Source of the DNA: Crotophaga sulcirostris | Lineage: Eukaryota > Chordata > Aves > Cuculiformes > Crotophagidae | Reading direction: 5' to 3' | Assembly (NCBI GenBank): GCA_013397455.1 | Contig: VYZB01000530.1 | Location: forward strand, 494,022 to 558,021 | Length of the DNA: 64,000 nt | In this document: piece after piece, positions 27,201-39,800 of the stretch | How the letters are laid out: every line of letters begins with the position of its first letter | Position numbering within the stretch: position 1 is the first letter of the stretch | The notes under the pieces: model-generated | What the model was told of the DNA's origin: nothing | Seen by the model: only the letters and a program-made list of their open reading frames with translations | The model's database searches: none | Position numbers and translations under genes: made by a program

Positions 27201-28056
27201 GACTGGCCTTTTACATAGCCTTTATACAAAGATATTGACTGCAAGTGGGCAATTTTGAAATTAAGCTTTGGGTAGTACCTGACAGTGGTCATTGTGAAGC
27301 CTCAATGCTGTAGAAGTTTTGCATTGGTCCAGAGTAGCAGTGAATCATATTTTGAGTCAAAATGAAACCTTTCCATATTTGTGTTATGTACACCTTTATT
27401 AGAAACACTGCATGTATGCATCCCCTCTAAGTTTATTTCTTGGGTACTTGGGTATTGGGGTTTTATTTTAGTAATTAGTAAAAATAAGGGACCACACTTA
27501 GGAAAATTACTTTTAAATGAAGTTAAATTTGAAATAATAAAAAAGAAATTATGGACTGAAATCATTGCATCCTCTCCAAAGTAAGCATCTCCAGACGCCA
27601 TTTAGAATCTTCAGAATATAGCTTAATGAAATTTTAAATATATGGAATGTAAATGAGCAGAAATATATAGGAACGCGTATTGAAGGCAACCAGACTTATG
27701 TTTGTTTGCTTTGTCAACACATGTTGACAGCAAGAATTGCCAAGAAAAACTAAGAAATGTTTAAAAATAAACTTCACTGGAGGACTATAAATAGCAATGT
27801 TTTTACCTGTAGCAAAAGAACTCTATGTAGTCTCTGTAGTGAAAAGTCAAGATTTATTCCCACTTACGGCTACCTTAGAATTTAACCATGTTCTGAATTA
27901 TACTAGTGTATTTCAGGCCAAAAGGGAGATTTTTTATCATCTGCTTTACCTTCTAGGGAGCTGCATTGACATTTTTTCATTATTTTAATATGCTCTCATA
28001 TGTCTTTGTGCCGAGTACCTTCTAGTCACAATGATATTGTCAATGCAAGTTTCAGT
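21251..28056. other. Unassigned AT-rich non-coding DNA, possible conserved stretches
   Basis: No exon or recognised repeat family is seen over about 6.8 kb. A 9-bp perfect inverted repeat with a 10-base loop lies at 22207-22234 (AATGGATGG and its complement). An imperfect tandem duplication lies at 24307-24410. Near 26100-26200 there is a cluster of octamer-like sites in sequence with no sign of transposon origin. Open frames are short (60-99 codons) and unrecognised. Confidence 0.55.
24307..24410. repeat. Imperfect local tandem duplication
   Basis: GCAAGAAATGTAAACC followed by AGTCTACTGATTGGGCACTC (24307-24361) is echoed by GCAAGAAACATGAACT followed by AATCTACTGATTATGTACTC (24372-24410), with an internal deletion in the second unit. 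It looks like an old, short segmental duplication. Confidence 0.6.
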
Positions 28057-28160
28057 CTCATAGATTTTAAGGCTGGAAAGAACCATTTTAATCATTTTGT
28101 CTGACTCCTTGCAAACCGCAGGCCATTATTTTTACCAAGTGATTCTCAAATCAAGCACGT
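28057..28160 (-). mobile_element. Ancient CR1-like 3' end relic
   Basis: TCATAGATTTTAAGGCTGG and AAGAACCATTTTAATCATTT, then TGTCTGACTCCTTGC and CAGGCCATTATTTTTACCAA, match in order an old interspersed repeat common in turtles and crocodilians. I recall that repeat as a CR1-type 3' end read antisense. Only about 100 bp survive, with many substitutions. The subfamily is uncertain. Confidence 0.65.
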
Positions 28161-28602
28161 GATTTGTGATTGGGTGAGACAATATATTCTGGAAAATAAT
28201 TCAGTTTTGATTTCAAATGCTAGAAATTTCACCATTATTCTCAGGAAAACACCCCCATTTTTAGCCCCTGTCACCCTCACCCATCATTTATAATTGCAGT
28301 TTCTTTCCAGTTTTCAGCCATCATGTTGTGTTATGTTCTATTATGGGGGTTTTTAATCTACTTAAGAGCAAGGAAAGACTAAGATGGTTTAATTTTAAAT
28401 ATTTTAATAGACATTCATCTATAATGATCCACTCTCTTCTTAATCTTCTTACCACTAACATTCTTTGTACAAAACTCATTCAATGACAGTTCTTTATTGT
28501 ACAACATTATACACACTTCAGTCCAAACGCAGATTTTTATTAGAAAGTTTTGCTGCAATATTTATGATAACTTCCAAAATTATTTTTGTCATCACAAAAC
28601 AG

Positions 28603-28690
28603 ACCAACCTGGTCTAGTGTAAGGTGTCCCTGCCTACAGCAGAGAGGGTGAAACTAGATGATCTTTAAGGTCATTGTAAAAACCTGCACT
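28603..28690 (+). mobile_element. CR1 3' terminal fragment
   Basis: CCAACCTGGTCTAGTGTAAG, GTGTCCCTGCC, and AACTAGATGATCTTTAAGGT are the 3' UTR of an avian CR1 subfamily, in plus orientation. The copy stops at the point where TCCAACCC and the ATTCTATG tail would follow. That end is decayed to TCATTGTAAAAACC. It is about 88 bp and strongly 5'-truncated. Confidence 0.85.
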
Positions 28691-31600
28691 ACAGTAATGT
28701 CCACTAATACATATATATATAAATANATTTATGTTTGGAGATCTTATCTCTTTTAGAAAAGGTAAAACAGGCAAATCCTTGCTGTGAAAGACTAAGCCTA
28801 AGGAACACTGAAAAAATCAGCACAATAGGCTAATGAGTATAGTCCCATGGCCACAAGAGCATGAGAGAGAAAAACTCTAGAAGGAAATATAAAAAGTTCT
28901 AGAAATGTTGCTAAATCAACTAAAATAATATGTAGTAAATGTCATTTCTTGAGCTACATGGAAATGCGAAGTTCTTCTTTGAAAGCAAAACTGCATGTAA
29001 AGACAGAAAAAAGAACTAGCAGATTGAACTCCTTAATCAATGAAGCTGTAAAGAGTTATTCATTACAATAGTGTTGGGAGACGGCATGATAGATATTTAA
29101 AGTGATGGTTCAGATGGTTTGAGCAACAGAGCTTGTATTGACCTTTTGAACAAAAGCAATCTCACTGAAAATTCATAAGTATTCAAAACATCTTTTTACT
29201 ATCAGAGTAGATCTGGAAATCAGACTTTAAAATAAAAAGGAAATAAATGCTTCATACACCAAGATCTCTAGAAATCATGCAGAGTAGCAACTACAGGACA
29301 ATAAAAAAGACCATCTAATAATAACCATGCATAGTGGCCCATGGTCAAATATAAATAAATCTTGAATATTCTTTAAACCAATAAAACCCCAAACTGATGC
29401 CCATCTTATAATCAGCATCACAAATTAGATAAATAATTTACAGTAATGCTAGCTTACTCATTAAATGTTTATAGTATGAACACTGACAGATTAATCTGAT
29501 GAGTTCTGGAGCTGTTCTTCACACAAGATTAATAATGCTGATTTAGACGACTTTCTCAGTCTTGCAAATGCTAGAAGGAAAACAAAACCTGAACCTTACT
29601 TAGGTCAATGCCCAGGGAAAAAAAAAGAAAAACAAAAAAGGGCAGCTCAGTGAAAGGGGATGAGACCTCACATTTTGATTTCCACTCCTAGGAGTGTCTC
29701 TCTTTCTTTTCCAGTCATATTCTCCCCTAAATATGTACATGTGCCATAGGACAGGGGTGGAACCAGTGATGCCTTTTTTAATGCTGTGCAGGTGAGACCT
29801 GTGCTTCCAGCTGTCTGCTTGCTCCCACAGGAGAGACACGAGCTCTTTTCTCTGCCACTCCTCAAAACACCCTCTAATTTTGATATGTTTAGGGGTGAAC
29901 AAGCCCCCTGAAGATGAGAAGGACCTGAACATAGGCTGTCGGGATACCTTTGGAATCATGTGCTAAAGAAAGACACAGCCATTCTCCATTAGGTATCTAT
30001 TCACAGCAGAAGGCTTGGCAGCCTGAATCCTGTGTCGTTCGTTTTTCCTCTCAATTCCCTATACAGACAAGAGAGAGAGAGAGAGAGAGAGGAGGTATAG
30101 CTTAGGTTCCCACGGTGGTTTCTAGATGTCTTCAGAAGTTCTTTCTTCTTTCCATTGGTTGCAAAAAAAAAAACCATATTAGGTCTACTGGGGCCTTAGG
30201 TGCAAGTGTAGTAGCATTATTTAATTGCAAATAGCATTTGGATGGATTTTAAGGACAACTGCCAGTCTTTTGAGACAAGAAATACTAAATGCTAAGAAAG
30301 CAAAGTAAGCGATTAAACATCCTGTTCGTGTGTTTGAGCATAATGGCACTGTAAGTGTGAAACACCATGCCCTGTGATTAGAGCACAGAACACCATAGCA
30401 ATTTTTTTTTGGAGACCACAGTGACAGTTTCTTGGCTAAGATTGAAGCTATTTTTCAAACAAATTCTGATCGCTTGTGTTACTCTAACAAAAAACAGTTG
30501 TACTGAAAAGAAAAAAATAAAGAAGTTTTTTTGTTTGTAAAGGTTAAACAAGCTTCTTACGGGCATCTGTGGAGGTTATCAACTCAATGTGTTCATGTCT
30601 ACCTCATCAAGCTGTTGGGCAAGAATTCTAGGATATCTCAGTATATTGAGCTAGTTGAATTCTCTGTGTATTGAAGGGGAATAATCTACTCTTTTCAGAT
30701 GATAGGACATTTTTTAAAAACTGAGTTTTGTCTGGAGAAATAGGAGATTTTTATTTCTTCAATTATGAAATGTTATAGTTGTGCTTTGCATTGGAAAGGA
30801 GGATTTTATTCCCAGTGATCTTGACAGGATTCTTCTGTTTACAGTCTCCCTGATCTATTTTCAATACTCATTATCATTTTTCCCTAGTATTGAAAATGTG
30901 TTTAACAATGTTTTGCATACATAAGTCAAAGAAGGGTAATTATTTATCAGTCAATGTATTCTTAATAGTTTCATTTATGTTATGACAAAGAACAGTTGCA
31001 ATCTAACAATTACTATGCCTTGTTGTAAGGTGTAACTATAATTTATCCTGTGTTTAAAATACTGCTTTCATCACTAATAAATGTAAAATTAGAAATAAAA
31101 ACAATATTATAAGAAGCTGCCTATCCTTTCAGGGAATTGAATAAGATTTTCTCTATCAAAAGCAATTAGTGTATCAGCTATTACTTTACACCTGCCATTT
31201 GTCTGTGTGCAACCTAACTGAAAATGCAACTTGTACTTTCTTTTCAAAGCCATTTTGACAAGTGTGTAGTGATTTGGAAAATATACAATATTATAACTAC
31301 ATACATCACAATAGGCATGGACAACATGGTCTCTGGGGAAATCTCCTGGTTCACGAGGTCTTCCTTTTCTGAAGTGCCTCAACTTTGATCTACTAAGTCT
31401 GTTATTAACCTCCCACAAATTCTACAAACCTTAGATTCCTACAAGGTGTCTGAGGATAAGCAAAGATTTCATAGGTTATTTTTTGATATGTTTGGCTTTT
31501 TATTTTTATCCTCTTATTAATACAGTTTCTCACATGTTACATGGGGCTCTGCATTCTTATCCAATGTACATTTAAAAGATTGTTGTATGTTCAAATATAG

Positions 31601-31939
31601 GTGATGATCACAGTTACAATAAAATTAATTAAAGACAATGTTAATATGGTTACTGGATTCCATATGTACTTCATTGTGAACTACTTTTGTAAGTACATTG
31701 TAGTACATTGTAAGCCATGCAAAGCAATAAAAGCAAGTTGCTAAATGATAAAAGAAGTCAGTGGACAGGAAGATGACTGTGCATATGGTTGATTAGAAAC
31801 ACTATACATGAAAGGAAGCATATAATATTTTTCTTCAAATGAAAACTTAAAACACCTCCCCAGAATGCTCTTTCAAGTGTAATGAGAAGCATCTTCTCTT
31901 AAATCTTCTTTCACCAAACTGAAAATTTTTCCCTTTCCA
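28691..31939. other. Unassigned AT-rich non-coding DNA
   Basis: One undetermined base (N) lies at 28726 in a TA-rich tract. A GA microsatellite lies at 30071-30094. Two minus-strand open frames, 29600-29959 (119 codons) and 31107-31418 (103 codons), match no family I recognise and have no supporting gene structure. No repeat family is evident. Confidence 0.55.
30071..30094. repeat. (GA)n microsatellite
   Basis: An uninterrupted GA-dinucleotide run of about 11-12 units. Confidence 0.95.
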
Positions 31940-33267
31940 TAAAAGATGAAAAGGAGGATCCAGGGAACTACAGACCAGACTGCTTCACCTTGATCCCTGG
32001 GAAGTGGATAGAGCAGCTAATCCTGGAAAAAATTTCCAGGTACATGAACGACAAGAAAGTGATTGAGAACAATCAGCATGGCTTCACCAGAGGAAAGTAG
32101 TGTTTAACCAGTGTGATAACGTTGTACAATGAACTGACTGGCTTAGTAGATAAGGGGAGAGAAGTGGATATTTTGAACCTTGACTTCAGTAAGACTTTTG
32201 ATGCTCTTTCAACTCTTCTCTCATAGCTTCAGTTTTCATCACTTTGTCATAGAGAAAGTCAGTGAGGCGGACTGAAAAGTATCTGAATGTCTCAGAGACG
32301 GTAGTGATCAGTCATATGAAATGTAGATGGAGAACAGTGACTAGTGGTGTACCTCAGGGGATAATAGTGGGGCCAATTCTGTTCAACATCTTCATTAGTG
32401 ACCAGGATGATGGACCAGTGTACCCTCAGCAAGTGTACCTCCCAGCAAAGCTGGGAGGAGTGACTGATACACAAGGAGGTAGTAATACCTTCCAGAGGGA
32501 CTTCAAGAGGCTGGACAAATTCATGACATTCAACGAGGGGAAGTGCCAAGTCCTGCAGTGGCAGAGGAACGACCTGTACATGCTGGAGGCTGACTAGCTG
32601 GAAAGTAGCTTGACAGAAAAGAACCTGAGGGTCCTGATGAACACAGAGTTGAAGATGAACCAGCAGTGGGTCTGGGTCATTGCAGCAAAGAAGACAAATT
32701 GTATCCTGGGCAGCATGAAGAGGAGTGTTGACAGTTGGTTGGGGGAAGTGATGCTTTCCCTCTGCTCAGCACTGATGAAGCTACACCTGGAGGACTGTCC
32801 AGTTCTGGGCACCCCAGCTCAAGAGAGGTATAGAGAGAGTCCAGCAAAGGGTCACGAAGATGATTAAGGAACTGTGGCATCTCTCATATGAGGAAAGGCT
32901 GAAAGAACTGGCACTTTTCAGCTAGAAGAAGAGAAGGCTCGAGGTGGATCTTGTCAATGTGTAGAAATATCTGAAGAACAAGCACAAAGAGGATAGAGCC
33001 AGGATCTTTTCAGTGACAGGACAAGAGGCAATGGGCACAAGATGAAACACAGGTGTCCATCTGAACATCAGGAAAACGTCCTTTTACTGTATGAGAGACT
33101 GAGCACTGGCATAGATTTCACAGGGAAATTCACCCTTGCAGATATTCAAAAGCAGTTTGGACACAGTCCTGGACAATCTCCTTTAAGTGACCCTGCTTGA
33201 GCTGGGTCAATGTGTAAAATGACCTCCAGAGGTCCCTTCCAACCTCAACTTTCTTTGATTCAGTGAC
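31940..33267 (+). mobile_element. CR1 retrotransposon, about 1.3 kb, reverse transcriptase to 3' tail
   Basis: The plus strand starts inside the reverse transcriptase at EDPGNYRP (near 31958). It passes NQHGFTRGK and the LDFSKTFDALS block (motif A, Asp kept), then TSGVPQGIIVGPILFNIFIS near 32340-32400. The C-terminal region and the 3' UTR (GACCTCCAGAGGTCCCTTCC) follow, ending in TTTGATTCAGTGA near 33267. Stops and shifts interrupt it, for example the stop within FTRGK and the break at 32210-32260. The catalytic FADD box is missing (see the 32262-32597 entry). This subfamily, with its 3' UTR reading CTTTAAGTGACCCTGCTTGA, differs from the 10.4 and 14.7 kb copies. It is the longest uninterrupted CR1 span here. 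Confidence 0.95.
32262..32597 (+). pseudogene. CR1 reverse transcriptase palm remnant lacking the Asp-Asp box
   Basis: This is 111 open codons with WRTVTSGVPQG, VGPILFNIFISDQDDG and then KLGGVTDTQGGSNTFQRDFK. In working CR1 proteins FADDTKLGG follows the IFIND block. Here the sequence reads VYLPAKLGG, so two residues are lost and both catalytic Asp residues are replaced. The frame ends at a stop after the ADxLESS position. It is the remains of a polymerase that could not polymerise. Confidence 0.88.
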
Positions 33268-35229
33268 GACAGTTATCTCTATGGCAAAATGCTTCCCTGC
33301 CATGATAGTTTCACCACTCACTATTGTAAAACAAAAGAAAAAAAGAAAAATTAAGTGCATGGACCCTTAAAGACAAAACTATTTTAGCATGACTATAACT
33401 GCTTTCCAGAAAATTTTGACAGCATTGAGGTAGATTTCCTTTGAGGTGGTACAGTCCAGTACGTATTTTAGGATCAGAGAAACTAGTGATCATCAATAAT
33501 TACATTTTCCCTTTCTTCCCCTGATTAAATAGACTTTATTCCTGGTTTGTTCTGGAAACGAATTAGCTGATGCATAGAACTAAAATCATACACACTCATG
33601 TTAGTTCAAAGGAAGAGGTTCCGACAAAAAATTCTAAAATTTGAACAGAAGAAAATTATTTTTTCTCAAATAACATATGCCCAGACCTGAAATGGTGATG
33701 TTAGCCAATGTAGTACTAAGGATTTATATTGAAGGACCAATTTATTCCAGTAGCAGTAAGCCAAGTACTGATTTTCATCCAGATAAGAGAAAAAAAGTAA
33801 AATGTTACTAGCAGAATCCTCTATTCTAATTTCACAGGCTGAATAAAAGTAGATGAAATAATTTCAAGAAAACAGATTAGATGCATGCAATCTTTTAGTC
33901 TGTTTTAACATTTAAGTTTATCCGTAAAAGGCTAAAGCCAGCAGATATACAAATCTTAGGCTATTAAAATATCATAAAAGCTTAATTGTTAATTAATTGT
34001 CTTTTCATTTAGCCTTCTTTAGAATCAAATCACATTAACAACAATTGCTAAGGAGAAAAATAAAATTGTCACATAGTAAATTACCACTTATTTTCCCCAT
34101 TTTATAATATGCTGTCATTTTCATGACTTTTTCCCCACACCATGAACCATGTCTTTTATACCTGTTGGTCATAGCTTACTGTAAATCCAAGGAATTTCAG
34201 GCAGCAAATGGCATTTATATCATAAATGGAAAGAAATCTTTGAGATTTAATCAGATCATTACCACTTAACACGAGGTTTTTACAGTAGATCAAGTCTGAC
34301 ATTAATAAAGATTTTAAAGTTAATAAAGTTTCTCTAAGCAAAACTACTTTCTTGATATATTTAACCTTTTGCCAAAGCTGAATGCTTTCCATCCCAGCAT
34401 TTTCAATAGTCTTTGTTGTGCATGAAAATGGTTATTGTCTTAATATAATTTCCAAAATTTTAGGCAGTGGCATTAACTTTGACCCATGAGAATCTCCCAG
34501 ATTGCAGAAGAAATTCTTGTCTGCTGTATCTGTTTACAATTAGCTCCTTCATCTTCTTGTCACTAACTTAGGTCTTAAAACTAACCTAATGTTGTTCCAA
34601 TTTATAGTAGTATTAATAAGTTAATTCCAATAATTCTTTGTGCCTACGCTTATTTCTGTAATGAGGTGTTTCTGTATGTCAAAGTACATATTGAGTTTTA
34701 CTGAAGGACTTCAAATTTTCTTAAAGAAATATTCTTATGAAATAAAAATTCTAAGAACATTTTCTTATTGTGCTATACAGTCGTAGTATTACACAAAAAT
34801 TAGATTTAATAGAAACATCAAGACCCTTCTTGAGACAAGGTCATGTATACGTGCCATTCCTGATAGATGGTCTATGCTTAAGACATGCCTTCCCATGCAA
34901 AGGATTTCTGTTATTTAATCTGCTGATCATTAAACATTTTCCCCTCTATGTTTAAGTCAGTCTTTCTTGCTGCACCTGAAGACACAGTCTGTCTTGCTCT
35001 TCTTGTTCACAAGAAATGGAGATATTTTCTCTTTTCAATGTTATTTAAAATACCTGAGGGCAGTTATCATTTTCCTTCAATATCTTTGCCACAGTTTAAA
35101 TAAATATTCCCATTTCTTTCAATCTTTTTTCTTAGATAATAGTCCTGATCGTTCTCTTTGTTTCCTACTATCATTTCTCCAGCAGGTACACATCTTTTCC
35201 TCTAGTCCTACATACACATACTGACATTA
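33268..35229. other. Unassigned AT-rich non-coding DNA
   Basis: No gene or dated repeat family is supported. The part from about 34950 could be the 3' extension of the old CR1-like relic that begins near 35230, but the match is too weak to state. Confidence 0.5.
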
Positions 35230-36045
35230 AATCTTTGTCCAGTTTTCCCCTGTTACTCCCAGACCCCTCTTTAGAAACCTATTTGTAAGCCTGCTGTTCC
35301 CTACTGGTTTCATATTGCAGATTATTTCTGCCTAAGTGCTGTGCCTTGTATTTCATCCAATTTTTAGGCCATTTCTCCAATTTGTCAAGATCTTTTCAAC
35401 TTTATTCCTGCCTCCATCCTTGTGATGCCTCTTAGTTTCCTGACATCTGCAAATTCAATAAGCATATTTTCCATTTCAATTCAATTTCAGTTCAATTTGT
35501 TAATAAAAACATTGAACAGAACTAGACCTACGACAGAACCCTTTATATTCCCACCTGACCCTTCCTTCTGTTTTGACAGTGAAATATTGCCAAGGACTCG
35601 ATGGGTACTGTTAGCAAAGTTGTCCTCAACAATCACCTAGTAGTTTTCATCTGGACTACAATTCCAGAGTTTGCTTATGAGAATGTCACAAGAGACAATC
35701 TCAAATGCCCTACGAAAGTCAATGTACAACGTCTACTGCTTTTCCCTTGTTCAGAGTTCCTGCGGTCCTGTCATGGAAGGAAGTTAAACAGGTTTGACAT
35801 GATTTACTCTTGACAAATCAGTACTGTCTATTACTTATTTCCTTGTTAACTTCTAGGTGCTTAGAAATAGGTTTGATTATTTTGTCACTATTTTTCCCAG
35901 AAACTGAAATTAAGCTAGAAATTCTAATATTCAGTAACTTCTCTCTTCTTTATGGGTAGTCACAAAATTTGTTCTTCTTCAGGTCTTCTGACATTTTGTC
36001 TAGGCTTCACAGTTTTTCAGAAGTAATCCTCAAATGCTAAGGCAG
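35230..36045 (-). mobile_element. Ancient CR1/L3-like retrotransposon relic
   Basis: The plus strand reads antisense to the ORF2 of an old amniote CR1. Landmarks come in the expected order: TTGTATTTCATCC, CCATTTCTCCAATTTGTCAA, GACATCTGCAAATTC, AATAAAAACATTGAACAGAA, TTTGACAGTGAA, AGAGTTTGCTTATGAGAATG, AGGTTTGACATGATTTACTC, TTGACAAATCAGTACTG, and TTCTAGGTGCTTAGAAATAG. The coding direction is minus, covering the reverse transcriptase from just before the palm to its C-terminal part. No open frame survives. Divergence is far greater than in the avian CR1 copies, so the insertion probably predates birds (inference). Confidence 0.82.
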
Positions 36046-36689
36046 CTGTGTTTTGGTACATTGTACTTGCCAACCATGGCTATACCCTATATTCTACCTC
36101 TAATCACACCCTATTCACAGTTTATCGTTTTTGCGGTAAACATAAAAAGTTTCTATTGGTAACCAGATGTTACCATTCCATTTTATGCTCTGCTTTTTGT
36201 CAGGAATACCTTGATAGACTATCACTTGCTTAGATTATGCAAACCAAGCTGTTTAAATGATTACTCTCTTTTATTTCTGGCAAGATAAGCTAGGATAGCT
36301 CATTTTTGTGTTCAGTTGAAATGCTTTAAGACAACCTGGCTCACTTTGACTAAAATGAGTTAGAAGGTGCTCACATCATGATGTGAAGAAGAAAGTTATT
36401 AGCAGCTGGGAACAGGATAGGTGTTATTACTTCTGCAAGCAACACAGCTGGAGAAGGAAGGAGGTGTGTTCTGGCTTCATTTTTCTTCTAGCTGAATAAT
36501 TGTGGCAATTCAAGAGATACTAGCATTGAATACTAGATTTTTTCAAAGTCTTATTTTCTAAAACACCTTATAGTCAGCTAATACACTCAGTTCTTTCTTT
36601 CCCCTGCTGCTTCTATCTAACCAGCTGTTGAAAACAGAGGAAATTTCACAGCTTTTCCCTCTGCTGAATAATGTTATTTTTTCTCATCT

Positions 36690-36885
36690 GTCTGCATCTC
36701 CAGTTCTCAAGATTAGCAAGTTCTCTCTATATGATATTCTTATACCTACTGCATTGAATTATTTTTCTGAATGTGATGTCATATGCAACTATCAGCAGCA
36801 CATTGTTATGGCTTTATATGAGCATTAATAGAAGTATTTAATAAAATTTGACCTAAGTCAAGTCCTTAAGAAATTTCACCAGAAT
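36690..36885 (-). mobile_element. Second, very decayed CR1/L3-like relic
   Basis: TGATGTCATATGCAAC, TATGAGCATTAATAGAAGTA, TTTAATAAAATTTGACCTAA and AAATTTCACCAGAA follow, in order, the antisense of the CR1 segment around the catalytic box. The preceding 80 bases match weakly. It covers the same ORF2 portion as part of the 35230-36045 relic, so it would be a separate insertion rather than a continuation. The evidence is a pattern match by eye only. Confidence 0.5.
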
Positions 36886-39800
36886 GGAAGACCTGTAGCC
36901 TTCAGCAGAGTCCATAATAATCTCCCCTTTAGCTGTTGATTTAGCCCTGTCACATTTTGTTTAGTAATCCTGTCTTCTACAGCTTTGCTCATAATTTATG
37001 ATTAAAGCTTATGGATGCATCTTCTAGGAATGATGTTGAGAGCATTCTACTGATGTGCACGTGAGACCCTGTGATAAGCTCAGAAGTGCTAGAGGCCACA
37101 AACTGAGGTAGATCTATTTCTCTGACAAAGGCAAAGTTCTGTAGAAGTTATTTTTAAATGATTCCTCCAGCATCCTCATTTATTGTTATATTCTATTCCT
37201 CCTGCCATTATTGCAAGTCTTTCACAGAACTTCAGTGGGAGAAGGATCAGAATATGAAACAGGTAAGGCGTCCCACAAACTGTAACTCTGCATAGGAGCA
37301 GGTCTAGCATAATTCATTGGGCAAATACTGGAGACACTTACCTAAGCTTCAAAGTCAATAAACATAAAATTTTGAAGCAGGAACCGCTTTTCAAGGAAAG
37401 TCATAGAACACTTAAAATCTGAACTGAATAATCAGAAAGAAAAAAACATTATAAGCTGCAGTCTCTGATATAGGTTGGAAGGCCTCTTTATTATGATGTC
37501 TAATTTATTTGACTAATCCTAGAAATTTATACTCCATGGTGACAGACACAGAAATTCACATTATTTAATCCTTTCCTTTCTCTCATTGTAAACACAGTTC
37601 TTCATAGAGAACTCTGGTTTAGGTTTTCAGTGAATTTCAGGCAGCAGTACAAGAAAAAGAGATATTCTTGGCCAGTTCTTATTTCAGTGATGGTTTCTAT
37701 TCTCCAAGAACTTTAACAACCATGACCAAAATACTGTATGAAAGACCCTTTAATGTTGGGAGGTAACACCATTTCAAGGTCTTACTTTTGAAAAAGGATG
37801 ACCTTTATATTTGAGAGATGGCCCTTCACAATCCTAGGTGAAAAGGACTTAGGCACAGCTTTTCTGTGAAGGGTAAGTGACACGATCATTCTTGATGAGA
37901 AATGTTGACAATTCATAAATTCACATAAATTCACCTGAGACAAAAATATAGGCACAACAATACCCTGTTTAATGTGAAACTAGAAAATAAGGTTGAGGCT
38001 TATATAGCAATTACTCTGGTGGTGGAAAACTATAAACAGAAAAAATATTGTGTCTCCACTATTCCAGAAAGCACCGCTGGGTTGAGTTAAATATATAACC
38101 TAGCTAGACCTGAGCAGATAGGACTTTCACTGTGATACTTTCTTGCATTCATACACTGCTGTCAAATTTAATAAAGATAGTTTAGATTATGAATGTAAAT
38201 CCAAGATTCAAGAACTGAAGCTAAGCCAATTTTTGTGCTGCTGTTTTGTTGGCACAGAATCTAAATATTTTCATTGGGTTTGGCTCCTGCTTTTAAACTG
38301 GATGATATTCAGGTTAATGCTCGGTTAGGAGATATGCTTTCTTTAATAATGGAGAGGCCAACCAGCCACAATTAGTACAACCAGACGTTAGCACAACAAG
38401 AGCTATTGTTTTTGGCTAGGATGTGGTTTTGTCCTTGGCATAAGGATTTTCTTAGCATTAAGGTAATTGCTTGCAAAGGGTTCCCTCAGAAATATTTTGC
38501 CAAGAAATTGATTGCACTTATTATTAATGAAGTCAGTGTTTCAGCATGAATGTTCATAGAAAATATTCACATAAATAACGCAATATACCGAGGAGATTCT
38601 GTCAAAGTAAATATGCTTAAGTACTTAGCTCCAGAAAGAGAAAGCTAAAAAAATATTGCTGCACTTCACAAATGTTTCCGAATTTTATTGTCTGTTTTCC
38701 TAGTAGCTTTATCATACCTTTTTCTATATCTTAATCTTTTTCAGCACTTTTTTGATGATGAGTACCTGGCTTAGACTGACATAAGCTGGAAAGCTTCAAA
38801 AGAAATGGTTCAACCTATTCTGAGAATGAATGAGGAAAAAATTGTTTTTCACATTAACTTTCTGCTCTTTAAGTTTATTTGTTCTCTTTGAGAAACTAAC
38901 AGACATAAAACCAAGAGATGGAGATCAGATTTCCACCATTTACATGAAAACAGATCATGATTAACCAAGCCTTTCAAGAAGTCTCAGTTCATACATACCA
39001 TATAGGAACGTGTTAAAACTTCGACTGCAAAGTTTAGCACATACTGAGCATCCTCCAGCTCCCAACCATGGCAGGTGTGTATGGCTATGTTGTGCAGAAC
39101 AGGACTTCTCCTGAAAATCCTGCAGTAGGCCACAAGTGTTGGGTAAAGACATATTTTCTTCCTTTCTTACTCCCTCTGACTCCAGAGATCTCATTCCTGC
39201 CAGTTCTCTTACTGTCAGTAGTCAGCCTACCTGTTCTCAGGGTAAATCAGTTGAATGCCACCTTGAAGAAGACAGTCTGTAATAACAAGTTACTGCCATA
39301 CTTTGTCTCTAACACAAGGCAAATCATTTCAGTATTCACCAGATAGCAATGACCTTTTCCATGTAGTAGAATTACCCAGGAAGAGCTACAGTGCTATAAA
39401 TATACATCTGAATCTGAATGTGTCCAAACTGTAATTCTGAGTTCTTCCTTTTCAAAATCCTCGAGTATACCCAGAATTGCTGCATGCTCAAGGGTGATTT
39501 TGACATTGGCTGAAACCATGGTCTGAACATTTAGAATCTTAAGTTAACGTTGTTCTTCATTCCTCTGTGTCTCAGTTCTTTGCAAATGAAACAGAATCCG
39601 TGTTGTGCCCTTTACTTCAGGTTATGAAGGTAAGTTCTTCATTAGTGTTTTGAAAAATACCAGGTGCTATGATGCAAATAGTAAAAAAAAACAACAAGAA
39701 GTAAACTCACAATTCTGGATGCAGAATTTAGGTGTTTCAGGGCCCACTTACTGACAAATTCAGATAACAGTACATATAATTCTCTGACTCTCTCCTTAAA

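Noticed and set aside
28726..28726. The N as a biological feature
   Set aside because: It is an undetermined base in a TA-rich run and most likely a sequencing ambiguity.
29600..29959. 119-codon minus-strand frame as a gene
   Set aside because: No recognised domain. It ends in a poly-Phe run from an A-rich tract, and no splice or promoter context supports it.
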